From positions 2,356,001-2,420,000 of the forward strand of contig NZ_CP154840.1 in the NCBI RefSeq assembly GCF_047301505.1: a stretch of DNA of 64,000 bases, given 5' to 3'. Shown piece after piece: positions 1 to 8,045 of this stretch (positions within the stretch are counted from its first letter, which is position 1; each line of letters opens with the position of its first letter). Below the pieces are notes generated by a model. That model worked only from the letters and a program-made list of their open reading frames with translations, did no database searches and was not told where the DNA came from. The translations under genes and the position numbers were made by a program. The stretch comes from Lysinibacillus_B sp031181585. GTDB lineage: Bacteria > Bacillota > Bacilli > Bacillales_A > Planococcaceae.

Positions 1-1505
1 CAGTAATCGTCTTTCTAGCTTGCGCAAGCATCGGTGCCATTTGGTCAAGCTGTTCCCCGGACTTTGGATCAAACAGTGTTATTGATCGATTTAAACAGAT
101 TGACCCCGTCTTTTTATTTACGATTGATGGTTACCAATATAATGGACAGCTGCATAGTAAGAAGGAAGTCATAGAGCGCATTCAGCACGAGGTTCCGAGT
201 ATTCGGGAAACCATTTTGATCCCTTATATGAACTGTTTTCCGCTTGCTGAGCTTTTAAATACGACAAGCTGGGATGAGATAATGGAACGTGAAGCAGAGC
301 TTTTCTTTGAACAAGTACCATTTGATCATCCGCTATGGATTCTGTACTCCTCTGGGACAACCGGGCTGCCAAAGCCAATTGTACATGGACATGGCGGTAT
401 CCTTATTGATCAGATTAAGACGCTCATGATTGAACAGAATTTGACGGAGAATGATCGCATGTTCTGGTTTACAACAACAGGCTGGATGATGTGGAACTTA
501 CTGCTCGGCGGACTCGTTGCGGGATCGACAATTGTTCTATATGATGGCAGCCCCTCCTACCCTAATTTAGGCGTCCTATGGGAGTATGTGAATAAATCAG
601 AAACCACACTGTTTGGTACAAGCGCTGCTTATATTGATGTGTGTATGAAGTTTGGTTACAAGCCTAATGAGCATTTCTCTCTCTCAAGTCTCCATTCAAT
701 TTTAGCAACCGCTTCCCCGCTGACAGCGAATGCTTTTATATGGGTTTATGAAAACGTGAAGGATAACATTTGGCTGGCATCTACAAGTGGAGGAACAGAT
801 GTATGTACAGCGTTTGTCGGAGGTTCACCAGTACTGCCGGTGCGCGCAGGTATCATTCCTACACGTACATTAGGCGCAAAAGTGGAAGCGTATGATGATC
901 ATGGCAACCCCCTATTCAATGATGTAGGGGAGCTTGTTGTAACAGCGCCAATGCCATCTATGCCGCTGTTCTTATGGAATGATAAGGATAACGAACGATA
1001 TCTGGAAAGTTACTTTGAAATATATCCAAACATTTGGCGGCACGGTGATTGGATTCAGATAAATGATGATGGCAGTTGTATCATTTATGGACGTTCGGAT
1101 TCAACAATTAACCGCTCTGGGCTGCGTATGGGTACGAGTGAAATTTATAAAATCATTGAAGCGATTCCTGAAATCCTAGAGAGTCTGGTTATTGACCTGG
1201 AGTACAGCGGCAAGGAATCGTTCCTTCCCCTGTTTGTCGTATTGAAGCCAGAAGCGACGCTAACAGAAGAACTGAAACAGACGATTAACAGTCGTATTCG
1301 CGAAAACCTATCCCCTCGCTTCGTGCCAGATGCCATTTACGAAATTAAGGAAGTACCAAAGACGTTAAACGGTAAGAAGCTGGAGGTTCCAGTGCGGAAA
1401 ATCCTGCTTGGGAAAGATATTAATTCTTCTATTAATCGTGATGCCATGGCAAACCCAAAGTCGATACAGTATTTCATTGAACTTGCTTCTACTCTCCTAC
1501 AGTAA
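1..1505 (+). CDS. acetoacetyl-CoA synthetase, 5' end outside window
   Basis: Adenylate-forming enzyme (ANL superfamily) that activates acetoacetate with ATP and CoA in the cytoplasm. The reading frame is open from base 3, so the true start lies before the window; the first ATG at 216 is internal. Upstream residues read GAIWSSCSPDFG, a block typical of acetoacetate-CoA ligases. The P-loop-like SSGTTGLPKPI follows, then the A8-type block GRSDSTINRSGLRMG and a C-terminal lid with the catalytic-lysine region (PKTLNGKKLEVPVRK). About 500 residues are visible of a family length near 650. It ends at TAA 1503-1505, followed at once by a terminator, so it is probably the last gene of its unit. Confidence 0.9.
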   Translation, partial: VIVFLACASIGAIWSSCSPDFGSNSVIDRFKQIDPVFLFTIDGYQYNGQLHSKKEVIERIQHEVPSIRETILIPYMNCFPLAELLNTTSWDEIMEREAELFFEQVPFDHPLWILYSSGTTGLPKPIVHGHGGILIDQIKTLMIEQNLTENDRMFWFTTTGWMMWNLLLGGLVAGSTIVLYDGSPSYPNLGVLWEYVNKSETTLFGTSAAYIDVCMKFGYKPNEHFSLSSLHSILATASPLTANAFIWVYENVKDNIWLASTSGGTDVCTAFVGGSPVLPVRAGIIPTRTLGAKVEAYDDHGNPLFNDVGELVVTAPMPSMPLFLWNDKDNERYLESYFEIYPNIWRHGDWIQINDDGSCIIYGRSDSTINRSGLRMGTSEIYKIIEAIPEILESLVIDLEYSGKESFLPLFVVLKPEATLTEELKQTINSRIRENLSPRFVPDAIYEIKEVPKTLNGKKLEVPVRKILLGKDINSSINRDAMANPKSIQYFIELASTLLQ

Positions 1506-1512
1506 TTCACTT

Positions 1513-1549
1513 CCCCAACCCCGTATAGGGTAGTTGGGGCTTCTCTTTT
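1513..1549 (+). terminator. Rho-independent terminator after acetoacetyl-CoA synthetase
   Basis: The arms CCCCAAC (1513-1519) and GTTGGGG (1533-1539) form a 7-bp GC-rich stem followed by a T-rich run (ttctctttt). It starts 8 bases after the stop codon. Confidence 0.85.
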
Positions 1550-1635
1550 ATTAGGACTAAAACCTCACTCCAGAATGTAACTGCTCATTATTCATATTTT
1601 TTAGCCATTCTTCACTGAAATGTGTTATATTAAAT

Positions 1636-1656
1636 AAGTTGAATATTTCCCAACTT
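1636..1656. promoter_or_regulatory. inverted repeat upstream of the CDF exporter
   Basis: AAGTTG (1636-1641) and CAACTT (1651-1656) form an inverted repeat about 80 bases before the CDF start, close to AT-rich promoter-like sequence. It could be an operator for a metal-responsive repressor. No match to a known box was established. Confidence 0.3.
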
Positions 1657-1663
1657 ACATAAT

Positions 1664-1697
1664 AGAGGTTGCATCACCTGCGGGTGGTGTGGCCTCT
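1664..1697 (+). promoter_or_regulatory. long leader hairpin before the CDF exporter
   Basis: Bases 1664-1678 pair with 1683-1697 without any bulge if G-U wobbles are allowed (outer AGAGG/CCTCT, inner CACC/GGTG). The loop is TGCG, a UNCG-type tetraloop. The hairpin is followed by TTTCGTATTTAT and then by the CDF ribosome site at 1721. The T run is interrupted, so this may be an attenuator, an mRNA-stabilising hairpin or a protein-binding leader. It does not match a riboswitch that I recognise. Confidence 0.5.
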
Positions 1698-1733
1698 TTC
1701 GTATTTATAGGAGTTTTGCGAGGAGGAAACATT

Positions 1734-2639
1734 TTGGAGTTATATACAAACTTGCGTGCCGGGGAAAAAGGCGCCTATTTATCCATTGCCGCTTATATTG
1801 TACTCAGCGCATTAAAACTGGCTGTCGGCTACTTCGGTGATTCACAGGCCTTGCGTGCAGACGGATTAAATAATACTACCGATATCATCGCATCCATTGC
1901 TGTATTGATTGGATTACGTATTTCCCAGCGGCCGCCTGATCATAATCATCAATATGGCCACTTGCGTGCCGAGACAGTTGCTTCATTAATTGCTGCATTC
2001 GTTATGATTTATGTAGGGATCGAGGTTCTTATCACCGCTACAAAAAATATGTTCACTACAACCCATGAAAGCCCTGATATCGTGACCATAGCTGTATCAA
2101 TATTTAGTGCCCTGGTTATGTATGGTGTATATCGCTATAATCTTCAGCTGGCTGAAAAAGTGAAAAGCACCGCTGTCAAAGCTGCAGCTTATGATAACCG
2201 ATCAGATGCATTAGTCAGCATTGGTACGGCCATCGGGATTACAGCCGCAATTTTTGGTTTCCCTATTGTCGATACGATAACAGCTATCCTCATTGGCATT
2301 ATTATTATCAAAACGGCCATAGAAATTTTTAAAGAAGCCGTGTATTTATTGACAGATGGTTTTGACAGCGATATGTTGGATCATATTAGAGAAGAAATTA
2401 AGGCGATTCCTCAAGTTCGAGAAATCCGGGAAGTCCGGGGAAGGCAGCATGGCAGCCTTATGCTTTTAGATATTACCATTGCTGTCAATCCGAACTTGAG
2501 TGTGCGCCGTTCCCACGACATTGCTGAGACAATTGAAGAAAACGTGCAAGCTATGGACTCACAAGCATTGGCTTTCGTTCATATAGAGCCTTATGATCCA
2601 AAAGATATCCTCATTACAGAAGACGATTATCACTTTTAG
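1734..2639 (+). CDS. cation diffusion facilitator (CDF) exporter, probably manganese type
   Basis: Membrane antiporter that exports divalent metal ions. The TTG start at 1734 is chosen because AGGAGG lies at 1721-1726 with 7-base spacing; the GTG at 1689 lies in the leader hairpin. The protein has about 301 residues with six membrane segments and a cytoplasmic C-terminal domain ending FVHIEPYDP. TM2 carries ADGLNNTTD, and TM5 carries DNRSD. That gives an Asp/Asn pair in TM2 and an Asp-x3-Asp pair in TM5, with no His as in zinc exporters; this resembles MntE/MneP-type Mn exporters. The Mn assignment is inference. The leader hairpin and inverted repeat upstream suggest regulation. Confidence 0.85.
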   Translation: MELYTNLRAGEKGAYLSIAAYIVLSALKLAVGYFGDSQALRADGLNNTTDIIASIAVLIGLRISQRPPDHNHQYGHLRAETVASLIAAFVMIYVGIEVLITATKNMFTTTHESPDIVTIAVSIFSALVMYGVYRYNLQLAEKVKSTAVKAAAYDNRSDALVSIGTAIGITAAIFGFPIVDTITAILIGIIIIKTAIEIFKEAVYLLTDGFDSDMLDHIREEIKAIPQVREIREVRGRQHGSLMLLDITIAVNPNLSVRRSHDIAETIEENVQAMDSQALAFVHIEPYDPKDILITEDDYHF

Positions 2640-2712
2640 CAGCGAATTTCCTCAAGCCGGCTGCTAAGAATATAAGTTTCCAGACACAATACTACCTGAT
2701 TAAATAAAAATG

Positions 2713-2748
2713 GGACCGCCTACTATGGTTTTAGGCTGGTCCTTTTTT
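2713..2748 (+). terminator. terminator after CDF exporter
   Basis: GGACC (2713-2717) pairs with GGTCC (2738-2742), supported by GCCT/AGGC inside, and is followed by TTTTTT. Confidence 0.85.
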
Positions 2749-2848
2749 AAATAATGGCAGAGCGATTCATTTAAAACTGTTTTTTCAAATATAAATATGG
2801 AAAGGATCCTACATATCGGTCCGAATAATATAAAGTTGGAGTGTGATG

Positions 2849-3796
2849 ATGAGGAAATGGGTAATTCCTATATTACTTTTGATGTTAGGAGGTTGTGATG
2901 CTTCTTTTACTCAACATTCAAAATCAGCTGCCTCGGTCAATACAGATTTGGAAATTTCTCATGCTTTAAAAGAGGATATCGCCTCACAAAAAAATATCCC
3001 TACACAAGACCTGCAAACTGACCATATTGAACATATGATTGATTTTTCAATCAACCTTGATGATAAAAGTTTACCAGCTGCATTAAAAGCGATGCAGGAT
3101 ATAAAAATGCTGCGGGTAAATGTCCCTCTTGAGGAGCTTGCTATGCTATCGTTGTTAGATCAGTTACGCTACTTGAATATTCAAGATAATGAAGATGTGA
3201 TTACGGAACTCGATTTTAAAATATTTCAATCCTTAGACACTTTATACCTTTCGAATAACCATCTGCAGCATATTGACGGCCTTTCCCTTCCCTATAATAT
3301 CCACACTCTTTGGTTAAAGGATAATGACATTCAGGATTTATCTCCATTACAACCTCTTAGTTCCTTGAGAATTTTATCCATCAGCAATAATGCAGTGACT
3401 TCTCTTATCCCTTTGAAGGAATTCAGGGGCTTGAATGTCCTCTATGCTTCAACTAACCAAATCGAGGAAGCAGATATATTGAAAAACCTTTCTGAGCTTG
3501 AAAACATCGCATTAAGTAATAATCCCCTTCACTCCTTGAAGTTTGCGAGAAATCTTCCTAATCTAAAAACACTTCTAATCGCCAATACAGAAGTAGCGGA
3601 TCTTTCTCCACTAGCTCGGCATAAGAGCATTGAAACACTAGACATAAGAGGAACAAATATCACATCGATTAAGCCCCTACTTGAAGTACAGAGCCTAACC
3701 CATCTAATACTAGATAAAGAAGCAGTAAAGGATTGGCATTTGCTTGAAGGAAAACAAGGACTGCTCATTTCTGAAACACTTTCTATAGAAGAATGA
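2849..3796 (+). CDS. leucine-rich-repeat lipoprotein
   Basis: Predicted secreted lipoprotein. The ATG at 2849 sits 7 bases after GGAG (2838-2841); ATG 2846 and GTG 2843 are alternatives. Residues 1-17 form a lipoprotein signal ending in the lipobox LGGC. After a linker of about 100 residues come roughly seven short leucine-rich repeats of the internalin-like 21-22 residue type (for example LYLSNNHLQHIDGL, LWLKDNDIQDLSPL). There is no LPXTG or other C-terminal anchor. The likely role is protein binding at the outer face of the membrane; the ligand is unknown. It is a single gene between terminators. Confidence 0.8.
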   Translation: MRKWVIPILLLMLGGCDASFTQHSKSAASVNTDLEISHALKEDIASQKNIPTQDLQTDHIEHMIDFSINLDDKSLPAALKAMQDIKMLRVNVPLEELAMLSLLDQLRYLNIQDNEDVITELDFKIFQSLDTLYLSNNHLQHIDGLSLPYNIHTLWLKDNDIQDLSPLQPLSSLRILSISNNAVTSLIPLKEFRGLNVLYASTNQIEEADILKNLSELENIALSNNPLHSLKFARNLPNLKTLLIANTEVADLSPLARHKSIETLDIRGTNITSIKPLLEVQSLTHLILDKEAVKDWHLLEGKQGLLISETLSIEE

Positions 3797-3807
3797 GCAA
3801 AGAGACC

Positions 3808-3850
3808 AAGGCCTGCCAGAATACTTTTGTATGGAATGCTAGCAGGCCTT
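3808..3850. terminator. hairpin between convergent genes
   Basis: A perfect 9-bp stem AAGGCCTGC (3808-3816) / GCAGGCCTT (3842-3850) lies between the LRR lipoprotein and the convergent membrane protein gene. The following sequence is only moderately T-rich. It probably terminates both transcripts. Confidence 0.7.
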
Positions 3851-3922
3851 CTATCTACTGTTTAGAGAAACCATTAATTAGAAGCCTGACTATTTAGAGA
3901 CCACTAAAAATTAGTATTGTTT

Positions 3923-4567
3923 TTAAAACTCTTTACTCCAACCTTCTTCCTCAAGAAGTTCGCCCTTCTCTGAAATATACTCTACAATAAGTGACCCGTG
4001 CTTCAGAATGTTTTCTGCCTGAAGATGGTCGATAAATGCGTTAAACAATTGATCGTCCTCCTCCTTTGCTTTCCTCGAAATTGTCATCCATAGCGTCGGT
4101 TCCACCTCATAGTCTGTATAGCTAGATGGTGCTAAAGGATCTACGGCAAATGTTTCTCCCGCATTGTCTTCAAAATAAGCAAAAAGGTCCGATGCCTCCG
4201 GAATCTGTTTGTTTATATATGGTCGGGCTGCTTTTTCCAGCTCTGTAGTCCACCTCTTTGCAATATATGTATCCGTTACATTTCCGGTTTCACTATCCTC
4301 GTAAATCAAAAATTGAATACCGGAGCTCTTCTGTTCGGCCATTGCTGCATATTCGAACTCGAAATTTCCCATGTTATCGTAAAGTGCATCATAAACCACA
4401 AAATCCTCTGACAAATATTCCTTTATATAGTCCTCTCCCTGTTCCATCACAGCCTGCTCCTGTTCTTTATCCGGCTTCATTTCCATTATGAAAATAAACG
4501 CCAAAATACCAAAGCCGATTAATACTAGACTGATAAAACCTGCAATAATATAAAGTACCTTTTTCAT
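3923..4567 (-). CDS. membrane-anchored protein of unknown function
   Basis: I do not recognise the family. The 214-residue product has one N-terminal membrane segment (about residues 5-28) with a short positive start, no lipobox and no signal-peptidase motif. The remaining acidic, soluble part of about 185 residues probably lies outside the cell. AAAGGGGG gives a good ribosome site before the ATG at 4567. It lies alone between a hairpin downstream and a possible promoter at 4753-4781, which would leave a leader of nearly 190 bases. Confidence 0.75.
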   Translation of the reverse strand: MKKVLYIIAGFISLVLIGFGILAFIFIMEMKPDKEQEQAVMEQGEDYIKEYLSEDFVVYDALYDNMGNFEFEYAAMAEQKSSGIQFLIYEDSETGNVTDTYIAKRWTTELEKAARPYINKQIPEASDLFAYFEDNAGETFAVDPLAPSSYTDYEVEPTLWMTISRKAKEEDDQLFNAFIDHLQAENILKHGSLIVEYISEKGELLEEEGWSKEF

Positions 4568-4925
4568 GTAATCCCCCTTTTACGCTCAATGCTGATAATC
4601 GATTGTCTGACTTTCATGAGCCATTTCCTGTTACAGGAAAACCTGTTTGCAGCCGATCGATTTTTGCGGGCGTATTTACTTGATTTTACTCCATAAATGA
4701 TCAGTAATGGAAATACAAATGGATTGTTATCAATATATTCCATGTGTTTTCTATTATACAATGGACGGAAAATCCTCTTAAAAGTTGCCGATGCACCGCT
4801 AGTAAGAGTCGCCGTGTCGATTAGACCGGACAGAAAAAGGATACACTTTTGCTAATAAAGCTGCTCGAATTTTTAATTCCTCTCACAATGAGTGTTATCA
4901 TTGAAGGAGAGACATTTTATTAATT
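4568..4925. other. intergenic stretch between divergent genes
   Basis: It holds the possible minus-strand promoter above. A minus-strand reading frame of 65 codons overlaps the next start by ATGA, but it has no ribosome site, so it was not called. Nothing else is evident. Confidence 0.4.
4753..4781 (-). promoter_or_regulatory. possible sigma-A promoter for the membrane protein gene
   Basis: On the minus strand, TTAAGA (4776-4781) and TATAAT (4753-4758) are separated by 17 bases. The -10 is perfect and the -35 matches in four of six positions. Confidence 0.4.
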
Positions 4926-5903
4926 TTGAAAGTAGGCTTGCATATGCTGGAGACGTTGAATGCTCGATTAACAAAATTAATGCCGATTCTGACGCCGCTT
5001 AGTCTTATACTAGGAGTAGTGTTCGAGGATATAGGAGCCCAGCTGACATTTCTCGTGGTCTGGCTTTTCGCCTTCATGACATTTGCCGGGAGTCTTGGCC
5101 TTGATTTTCAGGCGTTGAAGGTTTTCATTCGTTATCCCTATATGATTTTATTGACGATTATTGGGCTTCATGTCATCATGCCGCTGTGGGCGTATTTTGT
5201 GTCGACATTGATTTTTGATGACCACCTTCTCATGATCGGATTTGTACTCTCCGTATCGGTACCCACAGGTGTAACAAGCTTTATTTGGGTAAGCATATCA
5301 CATGGTAATAAAGCGCTGTGTCTGTCCATTATCTTGATTGATACATTACTGGCTCCACTGATCATGCCTGCCATTGTCCATATTGTAGTTGGACAGGCGA
5401 TTGATATAGACATGAGCTCCTTAATTATTGACTTATTATGGATGATTGTCCTTCCATCAATTCTTGGCATGATATTAAATGAATACACTGATGGGCGAGT
5501 CGAGAAGACACTCGGCAAAAAACTTGCACCGTTTTCGAAAATATCTCTTTATTTTATAGTCTTTATCAACAGCAGTATTATTGCTCCTTATATAAAAGAC
5601 ATTTCATGGGAACTTGCGGGTATTATAGGTGTTGTTTTTTTCGTTGCTGTTTCCGGTTATATTTTATGGATACTGCTTGGCCATTATATCTGGCGAGATC
5701 CGACAGTCGTGTCGACCCTCGTCTTTACCGGCGGGATGAGAAACATTGCCATTGGTATCGTTATCGCGAGTTCTTACTTCCCCCCTAAGGTAGCGATACC
5801 GATCGTTTTCGGTATGCTGTTCCAGCAGGTCATTGCCTCACAATTCAGCAGGATTGTGGAAAAGTACAGAAAGTATATCGCCTCGCAAGAGCAATTGGAG
5901 TAG
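4926..5903 (+). CDS. bile acid:sodium symporter (BASS) family transporter
   Basis: Polytopic membrane protein of 325 residues with nine to ten hydrophobic segments. The family exchanges or symports organic anions with sodium. Recognisable blocks are VSVPTGVTSFIW in the middle and TGGMRNIAIGI in the C-terminal half, the region where BASS proteins carry their crossover motifs; it resembles Bacillus YocS. The start is uncertain: TTG 4926 lies 16 bases after AAGGAG (4904-4909), and an ATT at 4914 lies closer. The substrate cannot be read from sequence. The stop codon lies inside the terminator stem that follows. Confidence 0.75.
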   Translation: MKVGLHMLETLNARLTKLMPILTPLSLILGVVFEDIGAQLTFLVVWLFAFMTFAGSLGLDFQALKVFIRYPYMILLTIIGLHVIMPLWAYFVSTLIFDDHLLMIGFVLSVSVPTGVTSFIWVSISHGNKALCLSIILIDTLLAPLIMPAIVHIVVGQAIDIDMSSLIIDLLWMIVLPSILGMILNEYTDGRVEKTLGKKLAPFSKISLYFIVFINSSIIAPYIKDISWELAGIIGVVFFVAVSGYILWILLGHYIWRDPTVVSTLVFTGGMRNIAIGIVIASSYFPPKVAIPIVFGMLFQQVIASQFSRIVEKYRKYIASQEQLE

Positions 5904-5953
5904 ATGTAAAGATGCTGGATTGAAGAACCAGTACTTACCATCTACTCCTTTTG
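5897..5953 (+). terminator. terminator overlapping the transporter stop codon
   Basis: GGAGTAGATG (5897-5906) pairs perfectly with CATCTACTCC (5939-5948), with an inner CTGG/CCAG stem, and is followed by TTTTG. The TAG stop (5901-5903) is part of the 5' arm. Confidence 0.8.
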
Positions 5954-6064
5954 TTAAGGAAGGATTTAATTGTTCCGCTTGCTTTCCCTCTCATTCTATC
6001 TGGTCAGCTATGGTAAAATTGTAAGGTAGCTATTAAGTAAATGTATGATACAGGGGTGATTATT

Positions 6065-6490
6065 TTGAAAATCAACGGTCTAAACCACCTGTTATTTTCA
6101 GTTTCTGATTTAGAGAAGTCGATTGCGTTTTATCGGAATGTATTGGGTGCTAAATTGCTGGTAAAAGGAAAAACGACTGCCTATTTTGATCTAAGCGGGA
6201 TGTGGCTTGCCCTTAATGAAGAGAAAGACATACCACGGAATGAAATTAGTCACTCTTATACACATATCGCCTTTTCAATAGAAGAAACTGATTTTGATGA
6301 GGTATTTAAAAGACTGGAGCACCAGAGGGTCAATACATTACCAGGTCGAATAAGAGATGAACGAGATAAGAAATCCATCTATTTTACCGACCCGGATGGT
6401 CATAAATTTGAGTTTCATACCGGTAGTTTGCAGGATCGATTAGACTTCTATAAAAATGAAAAAACACATATGGAGTTTTTTGAAGAATAA
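6065..6490 (+). CDS. fosB: FosB-type metallothiol transferase (fosfomycin resistance)
   Basis: VOC-superfamily enzyme that opens the fosfomycin epoxide with a thiol (bacillithiol in Bacillus) using a divalent metal. The TTG start at 6065 is preferred over ATG 6041 because AGGGGTG lies 6 bases before it, and the resulting 141 residues fit the family length of about 139. The metal triad is visible as His8 (GLNH), His67 (SYTHIAF) and Glu116 (HKFEFHTG). Family blocks PGRIRDERD and IYFTDPDGHKFEFHTG are intact. It is a single gene. Resistance in this strain is inference from homology. Confidence 0.93.
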   Translation: MKINGLNHLLFSVSDLEKSIAFYRNVLGAKLLVKGKTTAYFDLSGMWLALNEEKDIPRNEISHSYTHIAFSIEETDFDEVFKRLEHQRVNTLPGRIRDERDKKSIYFTDPDGHKFEFHTGSLQDRLDFYKNEKTHMEFFEE

Positions 6491-6535
6491 AACTTGCCTC
6501 TTGTATGGTTAGGCCTCATAACGCTCTCCTATTTT

Positions 6536-7199
6536 CTATACAATGGCACGAACAATATACCGTGAATATGTGACCGGTAAACCTTTTAACGAAGCATGCT
6601 GTTCAAAAATCTTTGTAATGTCTGAAAGATTTGTTTCAAGAACTGCTTCCATAACATCAGGACATTGGCCGAAGCACCTTACCTTAATGACGTCTGCAGG
6701 CGAAACCAGATACTCGATGGTGCTGAAGGTTTCTACTGTGGCGGACTGGTAGCGGCTTTGTTCAAGACGGTGGTGGATCATATCTAAAATTGGGGTACCA
6801 CTCGTTAATGGAAAAAGGCCAGGGAAAAGCTCAGCCAGCTCTTTTCCCTGATCGTCTCCAGGATGCAATCCGAGAACTTTCCCCTCTGCTCTTACTACCC
6901 GTTTTAGATCTGGGTAAGCAGAAGTCGGCCCTTTCCGAATATAAGCAAAGTCGAATTCCCCTTCTTCAAACGGTAAACCCTTCTTTGCGCTCCCAACTAC
7001 AAAGGATACATTAGCTCTGCTATTGCTCTGTCCAATATCCACAAACCCTTTCGTAACATCAAAACCGACAATCTCCTTTGCGTAAGAACTGCATTGTATT
7101 GTAAACTCGCCGTGGCCGCAGCCTGCTCACCTGCGCATACCATTCAATGGAGTGCGGCGGCAGCCAGGTTGTTAAAACTTCAGGATTGAATAACTTCAT
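6536..7199 (-). pseudogene. SAM-dependent methyltransferase, internally deleted and frameshifted
   Basis: The N-terminal piece begins at ATG 7199 with MKLFNPEVLTTWLPPHSIEW and runs into a stop. The C-terminal piece in another frame starts at CGHGEF, the remnant of the glycine-rich SAM-binding motif I, and continues EIVGFDVTKGFV to the normal end. The roughly 40 residues usually lying between the two blocks, including the first half of motif I, are missing, and the frames no longer match. GGAAAGGGG precedes the old start. A complete relative would be expected at about 250 residues. The enzyme is judged inactive. Confidence 0.85.
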
Positions 7200-7237
7200 T
7201 CCCCGTCCCCTTTCCAATTTACGTACTCTACTTGCCA

Positions 7238-7339
7238 TTATGTAATGTCTTTGGCGAATTTAATTGCTTTTTTGGCGAAATTACTCTCTGATTTGGCGAA
7301 ATCATCCTTAAATCTGGCGAAATAAATTAAAGATAGCAT
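7238..7339 (-). CDS. possible 33-residue heptad-repeat peptide coupled to lysE
   Basis: The ATG at 7339-7337 follows the LysE stop directly (TGA then ATG), so translation could be coupled. The 33-residue product repeats F-A-(K/R) every seven residues and is rich in Lys and Asp, consistent with an amphipathic helix. There is no separate ribosome site. I do not recognise it. It could equally be a chance reading of a tandem repeat. Confidence 0.35.
   Translation of the reverse strand: MLSLIYFARFKDDFAKSESNFAKKAIKFAKDIT
7250..7333. repeat. four 21-bp tandem repeats with core TTTGGCGAA
   Basis: Units start at exactly 7250, 7271, 7292 and 7313, a period of 21 bases or seven codons. The core TTTGGCGAA(A) is conserved (the last unit has TCTGGCGAA) while the remaining bases vary. 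Read on the minus strand it encodes a heptad FAKxxxx pattern in the small frame described next. Confidence 0.85.
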
Positions 7340-7945
7340 TCAACTAAAAAGGCTTTTCACCAAATAAAGTGCTGTTCCCCATATAAATAAGGCAGAACAT
7401 TTATTAAACAAGACGAATACTTTGGGAGAGATATTGATCTTCTTTACTGTGGCACCTAATATTGATAAGCCAAAAAACCAAACCCACGATACAAAAATAC
7501 AGGCAAGTGCAAACGATACGAGATCTTGTTCATTATATTTTACTGCGCTTGTACCAATAACACCGATTGTATCCAATAAGGCATGTGGGTTCAGTAATGA
7601 AACAGAAAGCGCAAAAAGAATCTGTTTCTTTACCGACAATGCTTCCTGCCCTTGCATATTGGCTGCTTCTGATGACCAAATCACTTTTCCCATATAGAAA
7701 AGAAATACAATCCCTCCGACTAATAAAACAATACGGAGCCATTCAAACTGCAAGACGATTAATGATAACCCCAAAATAGCAAGTATAATGAGGAGCGTAT
7801 CACAAAGTGCTGCTGTAATAGTAGCGGGCAAGGCTTTGATAAGACCAGGTTGTGTAACCCCTTGCGTAAAGACGAAAACATTTTGAACACCCAAAGGTAA
7901 AATAAGTCCAAAAGCTAATAAAACTCCGTGAATAATCGGCTCCAT
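7340..7945 (-). CDS. LysE/ArgO family amino acid exporter
   Basis: Inner-membrane exporter of basic or other amino acids with about six membrane segments in 201 residues. The ATG at 7945 is chosen because GGAGGTGAGCGG precedes it; an upstream start would add 26 unrelated hydrophilic residues. The N-terminal block GLILPLGVQNVFVFTQG and the mid-protein LLNPHALLDTIGV are typical of the family. A MocR-type regulator is divergently encoded 100 bases away, an arrangement that suggests it controls this exporter in response to an amino acid. The substrate is inferred only from the family. Confidence 0.88.
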   Translation of the reverse strand: MEPIIHGVLLAFGLILPLGVQNVFVFTQGVTQPGLIKALPATITAALCDTLLIILAILGLSLIVLQFEWLRIVLLVGGIVFLFYMGKVIWSSEAANMQGQEALSVKKQILFALSVSLLNPHALLDTIGVIGTSAVKYNEQDLVSFALACIFVSWVWFFGLSILGATVKKINISPKVFVLFNKCSALFIWGTALYLVKSLFS

Positions 7946-8001
7946 CCGCTCACCTCCTTCCTTGTATATCCTACATGTGTTATAACTAGAAGAAAAGGTC
8001 C

Positions 8002-8029
8002 AATTGGTTGGGGATTTATCCATCCAATT
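8002..8029. promoter_or_regulatory. imperfect palindrome between lysE and mocR-type genes
   Basis: A 28-base imperfect palindrome (outer AATTGG/CAATT, inner GGAT/ATCC; about 10 of 14 positions match) lies in the only intergenic space between the divergent genes. It is a candidate operator for the MocR-type regulator. Confidence 0.4.
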
Positions 8030-8045
8030 TTAGAGGAGGGAAAAA

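Noticed and set aside
4564..4761. 65-codon minus-strand frame overlapping the next start by ATGA
   Set aside because: No ribosome site, no recognisable product and it lies in the likely leader; overlap may be chance.
7250..7333. CRISPR array
   Set aside because: Units are 21 bp in tandem with no unique spacers of constant length and no cas genes.
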